NCBI GenBank assembly: GCA_017443465.1
Contig: JAFRXO010000011.1
Location: 62,001 to 126,000 of the forward strand
Direction: 5' to 3'
Origin: Bacteroidales bacterium
GTDB taxonomy: Bacteria; Bacteroidota; Bacteroidia; Bacteroidales; UBA932
DNA length: 64,000 nucleotides
Each line of letters begins with the position of its first letter. The stretch's first letter is position 1. A program made the position numbers and the translations under genes. Shown piece by piece: positions 1 through 8,493 of this stretch. The notes beneath the pieces were generated by a model. The model did no database searches and was not told the origin of the DNA. It saw only the letters and a list, made by a program, of their open reading frames with translations.

Positions 1-2142
1 ATGCAGAGCACTCTGACATCGGATATACAGTACTTGCCAGGTGTCGGGCCGAGGAGGGCACAACTGTTGCGTTCCGAACTCGGGCTCGGGACATTCGGTG
101 ACCTGATCCATTTCTACCCCTTCCGCTACATCGACAGAAGTACCATCCAGCCAATCGCTTCCGTGCTGCCTGACATGGCATATGTCCAGATACTGGGCAC
201 CGTGATGCGCGCCGACCTTATAGCGAAGGGCGGAGTCCAGGTAACCCCGGACAAGTCCCAGCGGGCCACCAGGCTCAGCGTCTGGGTAAGCGACCAGAGC
301 GGCTCCATCGAACTGGTGTTTTTCCGCGGCATCAAGTACACATATGAAAAACTCCGTCCGGGGCAGACGTTTCTGTTCTTCGGGAAGCCTACCGCATTCG
401 GGAACAGGCTGAACATAGTTCACCCTGAGATAGACACTCCGCCTGCAGCAGGGGCCGACACCTCCGGCCTCACCATGACAGGAGTATACACCTCGACCGA
501 GAAACTGAAAAACGCAGGAGTCACAGGAAAAGTGATGCTGAGAATGGTGAGTGCAGCCCTGAATTCCTGCATGGACAGCATACAGGAGACCCTCCCTGAG
601 TACATATTGAAGGAAAAAGGTCTCGTGCCTCTTAAATATGCCCTGAGGAACATACACTTCCCATCCGATGCCCAGGCCCTCTCAAAGGCCAGGTACAGGC
701 TGAAATTCGAAGAGCTGTTCTACCTTCAGCTCTCCCTGGTGCGCCAGAAATATGTCCGCAGCCGCTCCGAGAACGGGATAGTGATGCCTCATGTGGGAGA
801 AGCGTTCCACAAATGCTACAATGCCCTTCCATATGAACTCACAGGAGCGCAGAAAAGGGTCATTAAGGAAATCAGGGCCGACATGGCCAGCGGACACCAG
901 ATGAACCGCCTGCTCCAGGGAGACGTCGGTTCCGGGAAGACCATGGTTGCGGTCCTATGCTCACTGATAGCCATAGGAAACGGCTGGCAATCCTGCATCA
1001 TGGCCCCCACGGAAGTGCTTGCACAACAGCACTATAAGAACATATGCCGCTATCTGGAACCGACCGGATGCAAATGCGCCCTTCTCACCGGAAGCACTCC
1101 GGCAAAAGAGAGGAACTCAATCCTCGCCGGACTGCAAGACGGATCGATAGGCATATGCATAGGCACCCATGCCCTCATCGAAGACAGCGTGATCTTCCAC
1201 AGGCTCGGGCTCGCCGTCATTGACGAACAGCACCGGTTCGGGGTTGAACAGAGATCCCGGCTGTGGGCCAAATCGCCTGGACAGACTCTCCCTCATGTGC
1301 TAGTAATGACCGCCACCCCTATCCCGCGCACACTGGCCATGACCCTTTACGGGGACCTGGACGTCTCCGTAATCGATGAAATGCCCCCGGGAAGGAAACC
1401 GGTCGAAACCCTTCAGATTGCAGCCAACCGCCGCCCTGAACTCTACAGGTTCATGAAAAAGCAGATCGAGGCCGGCAGACAGGTATTCGTGGTGTACCCT
1501 CTGATCTTCGAAAGCGAGAAAGTCGATTACCAGAATCTGGAGCAAGGATGGCAGGACATTGTCGACCACTTCCCTTTCCCTCCTTACAAAGTCGCCATAG
1601 TGCATGGAAAGCAGACCTCAGAGGAAAAGACCTTCAACATGGACGCTTTCTCCTCGGGAAGGGCCAACATCCTGGTTTCCACCACTGTGGTCGAAGTGGG
1701 AGTCGATGTCCCGAATGCCTCTGTGATGGTGATCGAGAATGCCGAACGCTTCGGCCTTTCAACCCTCCACCAGCTTCGTGGAAGGGTCGGAAGAGGTGCC
1801 GAAAAATCCTTCTGCATCCTGGTCAAGGGACAGAAGGTCTCCGCAGAATCGAGCAAGAGGCTGGACCTGATGTGCTCTACGGAAAACGGATTCGAACTCG
1901 CAGAGGAAGACATGAAGATGAGGGGCCCCGGAGACTTGGAGGGGACCCAGCAGAGCGGGCTTCCGATCGAACTCAAGATAGCTTCCCTCGCCCATGACGG
2001 GACGATCCTGACCCTGGCCAGGGAATACGCCGTCAGCATCCTGGAGAGGGATCCTTCCCTTTCCCGAAGTGAAAACGCCATCCTGGTACTGGTCCTTCAA
2101 GGGGGAAAATACGACATCAAGAACTTCAGCAAAATCTCCTGA
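1..2142 (+). CDS. recG: ATP-dependent DNA helicase RecG
   Basis: RecG remodels stalled replication forks and Holliday junctions in the cytoplasm. The 713-residue length fits the family. An N-terminal wedge/OB region is followed by a helicase core with Walker A GDVGSGKT at residues 307-314 and the Walker B variant DEQH at 408-411. The second helicase lobe carries the arginine-rich RGRVGRG motif. The frame is open from base 1, where an ATG lies, and the N-terminal sequence looks complete, but an upstream in-frame start outside the window cannot be excluded. It is followed after 2 bases by the WYL regulator, so the two are probably co-transcribed. Function is confident from the motifs; the exact start is less so. 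Confidence 0.95.
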   Translation: MQSTLTSDIQYLPGVGPRRAQLLRSELGLGTFGDLIHFYPFRYIDRSTIQPIASVLPDMAYVQILGTVMRADLIAKGGVQVTPDKSQRATRLSVWVSDQSGSIELVFFRGIKYTYEKLRPGQTFLFFGKPTAFGNRLNIVHPEIDTPPAAGADTSGLTMTGVYTSTEKLKNAGVTGKVMLRMVSAALNSCMDSIQETLPEYILKEKGLVPLKYALRNIHFPSDAQALSKARYRLKFEELFYLQLSLVRQKYVRSRSENGIVMPHVGEAFHKCYNALPYELTGAQKRVIKEIRADMASGHQMNRLLQGDVGSGKTMVAVLCSLIAIGNGWQSCIMAPTEVLAQQHYKNICRYLEPTGCKCALLTGSTPAKERNSILAGLQDGSIGICIGTHALIEDSVIFHRLGLAVIDEQHRFGVEQRSRLWAKSPGQTLPHVLVMTATPIPRTLAMTLYGDLDVSVIDEMPPGRKPVETLQIAANRRPELYRFMKKQIEAGRQVFVVYPLIFESEKVDYQNLEQGWQDIVDHFPFPPYKVAIVHGKQTSEEKTFNMDAFSSGRANILVSTTVVEVGVDVPNASVMVIENAERFGLSTLHQLRGRVGRGAEKSFCILVKGQKVSAESSKRLDLMCSTENGFELAEEDMKMRGPGDLEGTQQSGLPIELKIASLAHDGTILTLAREYAVSILERDPSLSRSENAILVLVLQGGKYDIKNFSKIS

Positions 2143-2144
2143 GA

Positions 2145-3128
2145 ATGGTAGCCGGACTCATACAGAAATACGTCTGGCTCATCCAGACATTCACAGACGC
2201 CCAGGAGCGGGGTCTGACCCTGGAGGAACTGCAGGACAAATGGGAGGACAATTTCGGGGCGGCACTTGCCAGGAGTTCCTTCGTCAACCACAGGAAGGCC
2301 ATTGAAGACATATTCGGAATCAGCATCCTGTGCGACCGCTCCACCAACCGCTATTACCTCCCCTTCGCGGACGATGCCATCGACATGGATTCCTCCCAGC
2401 GCTGGCTCGTCAACACATTCACAGTCAGCAATATGCTATCCCTTGGAAGGGAGAGGCTCAGCGGCAGGGTCTCGGTAGAGGACATCCCTTCCGGACACAA
2501 GTTCCTCCCCACGGTGATGGACGCTATGCTGAAGTCTTCCACCCTCGAGATCGAATACGGCAAATACACCCAGGACATGACAAGCACGAGGCACGTCCAT
2601 CCATATGCCGTGAAAGAATATGCAAAGCGCTGGTATCTGGTCGGTTACAGCGAGGAGCGGGACTCCGTAAGGGTTTACAGCCTTGACAGGATCAGGCGTG
2701 CGTCCCTCACCGGCACATCATTCAAACTTCCGAAGGGTTTCGACGTGGACCAGCTGTTCGAGAACAGTTTCGGCATATACATACCTTCCCCGGACCAGAC
2801 TCCGGTTACCATCCGCTTCCAGGCCGACGGGATCGATGCCGGCTATCTCAGGGACCTGCCTCTTCACCGTGCCCAACGTGAGATCGATCCGCAGAATCAC
2901 ATATTCCGGATGAAGGTAGTTCCCACTCCGGACCTTTACATGCAACTCTGCAGCTTTGCAGGGCGCATACGGATCCTCTCCCCTGACTCGGTCCGCGAAA
3001 ATATGCTCGCACTCCTCGAAAAGGGATGCGCGATGAATGGAAACAACAACGAAAACAAGGATACATATGAAAAAATCAATTCTTCTGATGACAGCAGCAG
3101 CGATCATGGCTATGGGATGCAAGAATGA
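2145..3128 (+). CDS. WYL-domain transcriptional regulator
   Basis: A predicted DNA-binding regulator of 327 residues. The first ~70 residues look like a helix-turn-helix region, and the middle holds a WYL domain with the hallmark KRWYLVGYSEE near residue 165 followed by the typical VYSLDRI strand. WYL domains generally sense small ligands or nucleic acid; the ligand here is unknown. It starts 2 bases after recG. The reading frame runs 62 bases past the start of the next gene, and the last ~30 residues are hydrophilic, asparagine/serine-rich and look like read-through into the next gene's signal peptide. This is either a real overlapping tail or a sign of a lost stop codon. Confidence 0.8.
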   Translation: MVAGLIQKYVWLIQTFTDAQERGLTLEELQDKWEDNFGAALARSSFVNHRKAIEDIFGISILCDRSTNRYYLPFADDAIDMDSSQRWLVNTFTVSNMLSLGRERLSGRVSVEDIPSGHKFLPTVMDAMLKSSTLEIEYGKYTQDMTSTRHVHPYAVKEYAKRWYLVGYSEERDSVRVYSLDRIRRASLTGTSFKLPKGFDVDQLFENSFGIYIPSPDQTPVTIRFQADGIDAGYLRDLPLHRAQREIDPQNHIFRMKVVPTPDLYMQLCSFAGRIRILSPDSVRENMLALLEKGCAMNGNNNENKDTYEKINSSDDSSSDHGYGMQE

Positions 3129-5385
3129 GAAACAGGCTCCCCAGGGAAGCTATATCGGTCCGTCCGACATCACCATCAGTGACGGGCATTTCTCTCCCGA
3201 GGTAATGCTTTCCCTCGGAAGGCTCTCCGATCCTCAGCTCTCTCCTGACGGCACAAAGATCCTCTACGGCGTGAGTTACACCTCTGTGAAAGACAACAGG
3301 AGCGTCCGCAACCTCTTCATATGCAATGTGGACGGCAGCGGAAAGGTCCAGCTCACCTCTGAAGGGAAGAGCGTCTCCAATGCGAGATGGTCCCGCGACG
3401 GCAAGCACATCTATTACCTGAAAGGCGGACAGCTTTACAAGGCCCCCTACAAGGACGGCGCGCTGGGAAGAAGCCGCTGCCTGAGCGATGTGAAGGACGG
3501 AATCGGTGAGTTCAGTCTCTCTCCCGATGAGAGCCGCGTAATGTGGAGCGGCACTGTCCCAAACCCGAAACTGACCGGCCCGTCCGACCTTGATCCCGCC
3601 CTCGACAAGGCCAAGGCATATGTCACCGAAGACCTGATGTACCGCCACTGGGACCACTGGGTAGAGACCCTTCCCCAGACATATGTAGCCGATCTGGGCA
3701 AGACGGCATTCACCCAGGATGGCTCGGTGAACATCCTCGGCGAGGACGCCGGAAAGTACGAACTCCCCATCGAGCCCTTCAGCGGACTGGAGCAGTGCTC
3801 CTGGAGTCCCGACGGGAGATACATCGCCTATTCCTGCAAAAAGCTCTCGGGAAAGGAATACGCTTTTTCCACCAATACCGAGATCTATGTCTGGGACAGC
3901 AGGGACGGAAAGACTTCCTGCATCCCCGTAGGAGGAGGCTATGACACCGATCCCCTCTGGAGTCCGGACGGCACAAAACTGGCCTGGATCCGCATGGCCA
4001 GGGACGGATATGAGGCCGACAAGACCGACATCATGGTCACTGACGTGATTGACGGAGCAGACGGCAGCCTCTCCTTCAATAACATCAGGAATCTCACCCA
4101 GAACTTCAAATACAATGCAGCAGGCCTCGTGTGGTCAGATGATTCCAAATCCCTCTACTTCAACTCATCCGCAGAAGGGATCCAGGGAATCTTCCTGGCA
4201 AGGGAATCCAAAGGCGACATCGTCCGCCTGACTGACGAGAACCTCTGGTACAACTTCAACTCTCCCTTCGCTGTACTTGAGGACGGGACTCTCCTTACCA
4301 GCTACTGCAGCCTGGAATTCCCCAACGAACTGGTCGCAGTAAAATGCGGCACCGGGGAGGCCAGCCTTACCGGCCGCACCGATGCGCTCTCCCTCGATCC
4401 CGTAAATGGCGAGGAGATAGTAAAGGACAAATTCCTCTATGCCGAATGCCCTGTAATCCACGGAGCTACAGTTACCAGGATCACCCATGAGAATGACCAC
4501 ATCTTGGACCAGCTGGATCCGGTTACCATGGAAGCCCGCTGGACCAGGACGATTGACGGAGAAAGGATGCTGACCTGGATCCTCTATCCCCCGAAATTCG
4601 ACCCGTCAAAGACCTATCCGGCTATCGAGATCCTTCTCGGAGGCCCTCAGGGAGCCCTTGACCAGGGGTGGTCCTACCGCTGGAATTATCGGCTGATGGC
4701 TTCACAGGGCTTCATAGTGACAATGCCCAACCGAAGAGGGACCACCTCTTTCGGCCAGCCATGGTGCGAAGAGATTTCCGGAGACTATCCAGGCCTCAAC
4801 ATGCAGGATTACCTTACCGCAGGACGCAACATCAAGGCTGAACCATATGTCGGGAAACTCGCCGGATGCGGAGCTTCATATGGCGGTTATTCAGTTTATT
4901 ATCTGGCTGGTGTCCATGGCGACCTTTATGATTGCTTCATCGCGCATGCCGGCATATTCGATGAGAAATACATGTGGTCCGAGACAGAGGAGATGTGGTT
5001 CCCGAACTGGGACAACGGCGGCCTGACGGAGTATGCATATGAGCCCGGAAAGACCGGTCCTGAGGGAGACGGGATAACATTCGGCGGCCTGCAGCAGGCA
5101 GGTGCTCCATGGAGTTCTTCTCCAAAGGCCTTCAGGCATTATTTCAACTCTCCCATGGACAGGGTGACTTCATGGCATACCCCCATCCTCTGCATCCACG
5201 GAATGATGGACTTCAGGATCCCATATGACCAGGGTATGGCGGCCTTCAATTCAGCGCAGATGATGGGAGTTCCTTCGAAACTGATTGTGTTCCCGGAAGA
5301 ATGCCACTGGATCCTTCAGCCGCAGAACGCCCTGTTCTGGCACAAGGAATATTTCAACTGGCTCGACCGCTGGTGCAAAGACTGA
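3067..5385 (+). CDS. S9-family prolyl oligopeptidase / dipeptidyl peptidase lipoprotein
   Basis: An envelope serine peptidase of the DPP/prolyl oligopeptidase type, expected to trim short peptides. I start it at 3067 (772 residues), because that gives a clean lipoprotein signal with a lipobox ending at Cys18 (MAMGC); an upstream ATG at 3037 adds a hydrophilic leader. Residues ~45-430 contain PD40-like beta-propeller repeats (SPDG, LWSPDGTKLAW). The C-terminal alpha/beta hydrolase has the GASYGG nucleophile elbow with Ser604, a likely Asp715 (GMMDFRIP) and His747 (EECHW). The start lies inside a CATATG and overlaps the WYL gene. Exact cleavage specificity is not readable from the sequence. Confidence 0.88.
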   Translation: MKKSILLMTAAAIMAMGCKNEKQAPQGSYIGPSDITISDGHFSPEVMLSLGRLSDPQLSPDGTKILYGVSYTSVKDNRSVRNLFICNVDGSGKVQLTSEGKSVSNARWSRDGKHIYYLKGGQLYKAPYKDGALGRSRCLSDVKDGIGEFSLSPDESRVMWSGTVPNPKLTGPSDLDPALDKAKAYVTEDLMYRHWDHWVETLPQTYVADLGKTAFTQDGSVNILGEDAGKYELPIEPFSGLEQCSWSPDGRYIAYSCKKLSGKEYAFSTNTEIYVWDSRDGKTSCIPVGGGYDTDPLWSPDGTKLAWIRMARDGYEADKTDIMVTDVIDGADGSLSFNNIRNLTQNFKYNAAGLVWSDDSKSLYFNSSAEGIQGIFLARESKGDIVRLTDENLWYNFNSPFAVLEDGTLLTSYCSLEFPNELVAVKCGTGEASLTGRTDALSLDPVNGEEIVKDKFLYAECPVIHGATVTRITHENDHILDQLDPVTMEARWTRTIDGERMLTWILYPPKFDPSKTYPAIEILLGGPQGALDQGWSYRWNYRLMASQGFIVTMPNRRGTTSFGQPWCEEISGDYPGLNMQDYLTAGRNIKAEPYVGKLAGCGASYGGYSVYYLAGVHGDLYDCFIAHAGIFDEKYMWSETEEMWFPNWDNGGLTEYAYEPGKTGPEGDGITFGGLQQAGAPWSSSPKAFRHYFNSPMDRVTSWHTPILCIHGMMDFRIPYDQGMAAFNSAQMMGVPSKLIVFPEECHWILQPQNALFWHKEYFNWLDRWCKD

Positions 5386-5397
5386 CAATAATCTCAT

Positions 5398-6456
5398 ATG
5401 ACCATGAAAATCAGGACTGCCACCATAGGCACCAATTTCATAGTAGACTCCTTCATCAAAGGAGCCAGGATGGACGAGCGCTTCGACTACGCTGCAGTCT
5501 ATTCCCGCAATCAGGAAACCGCCTCGGCATTCGCCTCAAAATACGGCGCCCGCAGAACCTTCACTTCGCTTCAGGAACTGGCGGAAAGTCCTGACATTGA
5601 TGCAGTTTACATTGCTTCACCCAACATATGCCACCCCTCTCATGCGATCATGATGATGGATCACGGCAAGCATGTCATATGCGAAAAGCCGATGGCCCCC
5701 TCCCCTTCAGAAGCCATATCCATGATAGAGGCTTCACGGAGGAACGGGGTTGCATTGATGGAAGCGATGAAGACTACCCTCCTGCCGAATTTCAGGAATG
5801 TAAAAGATGCGCTGGGGCGCATAGGGAAAGTCAGGTGCTACAACTCCTCATTCTGCCAGTATTCTTCCAGATTCGCGGCATTCCTCCAGGGCGGCCCTGT
5901 CGCCAATGTGTTCAATCCTGCAATGAAGGGAGGATCGCTTCGTGACTTGGGAGTCTATTGCATAGCCCCGATGGTCCACCTTTTCGGTGTCCCGTGGGAG
6001 GGAGAGTACACCATGGAGAAGATGCTGGACTGCGTTTCAGTCACTCCGATGATGATGCTCCCCGGAGGCTGCAATGATCCCTCCTGCGCGATCGACGTCC
6101 AGGGATCGATGGTCGTTTCATATCCCGGGATGCAGGCTACAATTACCTGGTCCAAGGCCTGTGACGGGGCATGGGGCACCCAGATCCTGGGTGAAGACGG
6201 CACGATAGAGATCACCAAGACTTCCACTATGATTGCTCCCAGGATCAGGCTCCGCACCGGAGTCGGTGATGCAGGACTGAGGAAAGGGACCGACGAGTGG
6301 GAAGACCTCAGTACTCCGACCCCGGATTTCATGTACCCAGAAGTCAAGGAGTTCTTCGACCTTATAGAATCAGGAAAGACAGAGTCCGCAATCAATACCC
6401 ACCAGCGCAGTCTGGACACTGCCAGGATCGTGGACAGCCTTTACAGGGTCGGCTGA
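5398..6456 (+). CDS. Gfo/Idh/MocA-family oxidoreductase
   Basis: A NAD(P)-dependent sugar or polyol dehydrogenase of 352 residues. The N-terminal Rossmann fold is followed by the family hallmark CEKPMAP near residue 98 and a C-terminal alpha/beta domain. The usual glycine-rich GxGxxG reads IGTNFIVDSF here, a known variant in some subfamilies, so cofactor binding may differ. ATG codons lie at 5398 (within CATATG) and 5404; the first is chosen but both are possible. It follows the S9 peptidase by 12 bases and is 3 bases from the next gene, which suggests one transcription unit. The substrate is unknown. Confidence 0.87.
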   Translation: MTMKIRTATIGTNFIVDSFIKGARMDERFDYAAVYSRNQETASAFASKYGARRTFTSLQELAESPDIDAVYIASPNICHPSHAIMMMDHGKHVICEKPMAPSPSEAISMIEASRRNGVALMEAMKTTLLPNFRNVKDALGRIGKVRCYNSSFCQYSSRFAAFLQGGPVANVFNPAMKGGSLRDLGVYCIAPMVHLFGVPWEGEYTMEKMLDCVSVTPMMMLPGGCNDPSCAIDVQGSMVVSYPGMQATITWSKACDGAWGTQILGEDGTIEITKTSTMIAPRIRLRTGVGDAGLRKGTDEWEDLSTPTPDFMYPEVKEFFDLIESGKTESAINTHQRSLDTARIVDSLYRVG

Positions 6457-6459
6457 CAT

Positions 6460-8490
6460 ATGTTCCATCCCTTCCTGTACATCCTCTCTGTGTCATTATT
6501 CCTGAATCTCCAGCCTCAGGACACCACCGTTTCAGGCGGCGTCCTGAAGGAGTCATCCGTCAAGGGCCTCCGTTCAGCCGCGTCAGCATATGCCGGAGAC
6601 AGGGTCGCTGCGGATGAACTGCGCAGAGCCACTGACCTTTCGGATGCCGTAAGGGTGTTCGGGGGGCTCCAGGTGAAGGATTACGGGGGCGTGGGTGGAC
6701 TGAAAACAGTGAACATACGCAGCCTGGGAAGCGAGTTTACAGGGGTATTCATCGACGGGATCCAGGTGTCGAATGCCCAGAATATGCAGGTGGACCTGGG
6801 GCGATTCGGAGCCGATGAATTCTCCTCGGCGGCCCTGTCATATGGCGAGGGTTCTAATTCTGTTGGAGCCGCCGTTCCCGGGGCCAGGGAGGAAGCGGGT
6901 GGAAACAATCTGATGCTGACAAGCGGTGAGCCTCGCTTTTTCCCGGGCAGGAAGGACACATGGTCTGTGCGCCTGAGGGGAGGCTCTTTCGGAACTGTCT
7001 CGCCCTCAATGGCATGGAATCACAGGGCAGGCAACCTGACCAGCCGGCTATCAGCGGAATGGATAAAGACGGACGGACGCTACCGCTTCCACGACACCGG
7101 TGCCGGCTACGACACCACAATGGTGCGGGAGAACAGCGACCTGCAGAGTTTCCGGGCATCATGGAGGCTTTCAGGAAAGTCCGGGAACAACTCGTGGCGC
7201 ACACTAGCGCATTTCTATGATTCAGAGAGGGGCCTGCCCGGCCCGGTAGTGAGAAGGGCATCGGCGGCCATAACTACAAAGGACCGCCAGCGTGACAGGG
7301 ACATTTTCGTACAGTGGAGCGGAGAGCATCGCTTCAGCAACTCCAGCATAATAGGCGCAAAGGCAAGATATTCATATGCTTACACGAATTACCGCACTAA
7401 TCCATATGAAGATCCCGCTGCCATGCCGGTGGACAACCGCTTCGCCCTAAGCACTGCATATCTTTCCCTGTCCCATGTGTTTACACCTGTCCAGTGGTGG
7501 AAAGGGACACTCGCCGCAGACTATGAGTTCAGCTATCTTCACTCCAATCAGAGGAGTTTCGTATTCCCGAGGAGGCACAGCATATTCCTGCTCTGGGGTA
7601 ACTCCTTCTATTTCAAGAACCTTCAAATAGATTTGAAGCTCCCTGCACAATTTGCGTTCGACAAACTGGGAGCAGAGGGACCTGCCGGTTTCCCGTCCGT
7701 GGAGAAGGACCGCTCCGCCTTTACCCCGTCAATCTCGGCGATCTGGCTCCCCTCAAGGCTGAAACACCTGACTTTCAACGGTTTCATCCGCCGCTCCTTT
7801 AGGATGCCTTCCTTCAATGACCTCTACTACACCTTCGTCGGCAATTCCTCGCTCAAGCCTGAGAATGCAATGCAATACGACTTGGGATTCCGGCATGGTT
7901 TCGAACCAGTCCGGGGACTGGAATCTGAATTCAAGGCTGATTTCTACTATAACATGGTTACGGACAAGATCATCGCCGTCCCGACAGCGAACCAGTTCCG
8001 CTGGACGATGTACAACATAGGGCGGGTACATGTCCAGGGAATGGACCTGAAATGGAGCCTTAACTGGGACAAGAAGGCCCAGGATGCCCTCAAGGCGTCA
8101 CTTACCATGCGTTACAGTTTCCAGCGCTCCAGAGACTTCTCTACTCCGGGAAGCGTCACATGGAAAGGCCAGATCCCTTACATCCCGATGCACAGCGGAT
8201 CGGCCACGGGAACAGTCGGCTGGAAGGACTGGGACCTCAGCCTCAACTATGTAGCCAGCTCGACCAGGTGGAGTTCCTCAGCGAACATCCCGGATTACAG
8301 GACAGCCCCCTTCCAGACCCTGGATGCATGGATCTCCAGGACTTTCAAGGAAAAAGGTTCCGCAGGGCGGCCGGGGGAACTGACCCTCAGGCTCGCACTG
8401 CGGAACCTTATGGATGAGAAGTACGAAGTGGTCCAGGGCTACCCGATGCCGGGATTCAATCTGCTGGCCACAATTGAATACTCCTTCTGA
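6460..8490 (+). CDS. TonB-dependent outer membrane receptor, BtuB-like architecture
   Basis: An outer membrane active transporter of 676 residues. After a hydrophobic leader there is a plug domain (residues ~45-150, with VNIRSLGSEFTGVFIDGIQV) and a 22-strand-type barrel ending in the expected terminal aromatic residue (IEYSF). It lacks the N-terminal carboxypeptidase-like domain of SusC proteins, and no SusD follows, so it is a simple receptor of the BtuB/vitamin or siderophore type rather than a SusC. The ATG overlaps a CATATG, 3 bases after the oxidoreductase. No cobalamin riboswitch is visible before it. The beta-propeller lipoprotein at 14856 might be its surface partner, but the genes are separated. 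The ligand is uncertain. Confidence 0.85.
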   Translation: MFHPFLYILSVSLFLNLQPQDTTVSGGVLKESSVKGLRSAASAYAGDRVAADELRRATDLSDAVRVFGGLQVKDYGGVGGLKTVNIRSLGSEFTGVFIDGIQVSNAQNMQVDLGRFGADEFSSAALSYGEGSNSVGAAVPGAREEAGGNNLMLTSGEPRFFPGRKDTWSVRLRGGSFGTVSPSMAWNHRAGNLTSRLSAEWIKTDGRYRFHDTGAGYDTTMVRENSDLQSFRASWRLSGKSGNNSWRTLAHFYDSERGLPGPVVRRASAAITTKDRQRDRDIFVQWSGEHRFSNSSIIGAKARYSYAYTNYRTNPYEDPAAMPVDNRFALSTAYLSLSHVFTPVQWWKGTLAADYEFSYLHSNQRSFVFPRRHSIFLLWGNSFYFKNLQIDLKLPAQFAFDKLGAEGPAGFPSVEKDRSAFTPSISAIWLPSRLKHLTFNGFIRRSFRMPSFNDLYYTFVGNSSLKPENAMQYDLGFRHGFEPVRGLESEFKADFYYNMVTDKIIAVPTANQFRWTMYNIGRVHVQGMDLKWSLNWDKKAQDALKASLTMRYSFQRSRDFSTPGSVTWKGQIPYIPMHSGSATGTVGWKDWDLSLNYVASSTRWSSSANIPDYRTAPFQTLDAWISRTFKEKGSAGRPGELTLRLALRNLMDEKYEVVQGYPMPGFNLLATIEYSF

Positions 8491-8493
8491 ATC

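Noticed and set aside
6400-6460. Cobalamin riboswitch before the BtuB-like receptor
   Set aside because: The gene starts 3 bases after the oxidoreductase stop and no B12-box-like sequence was seen.
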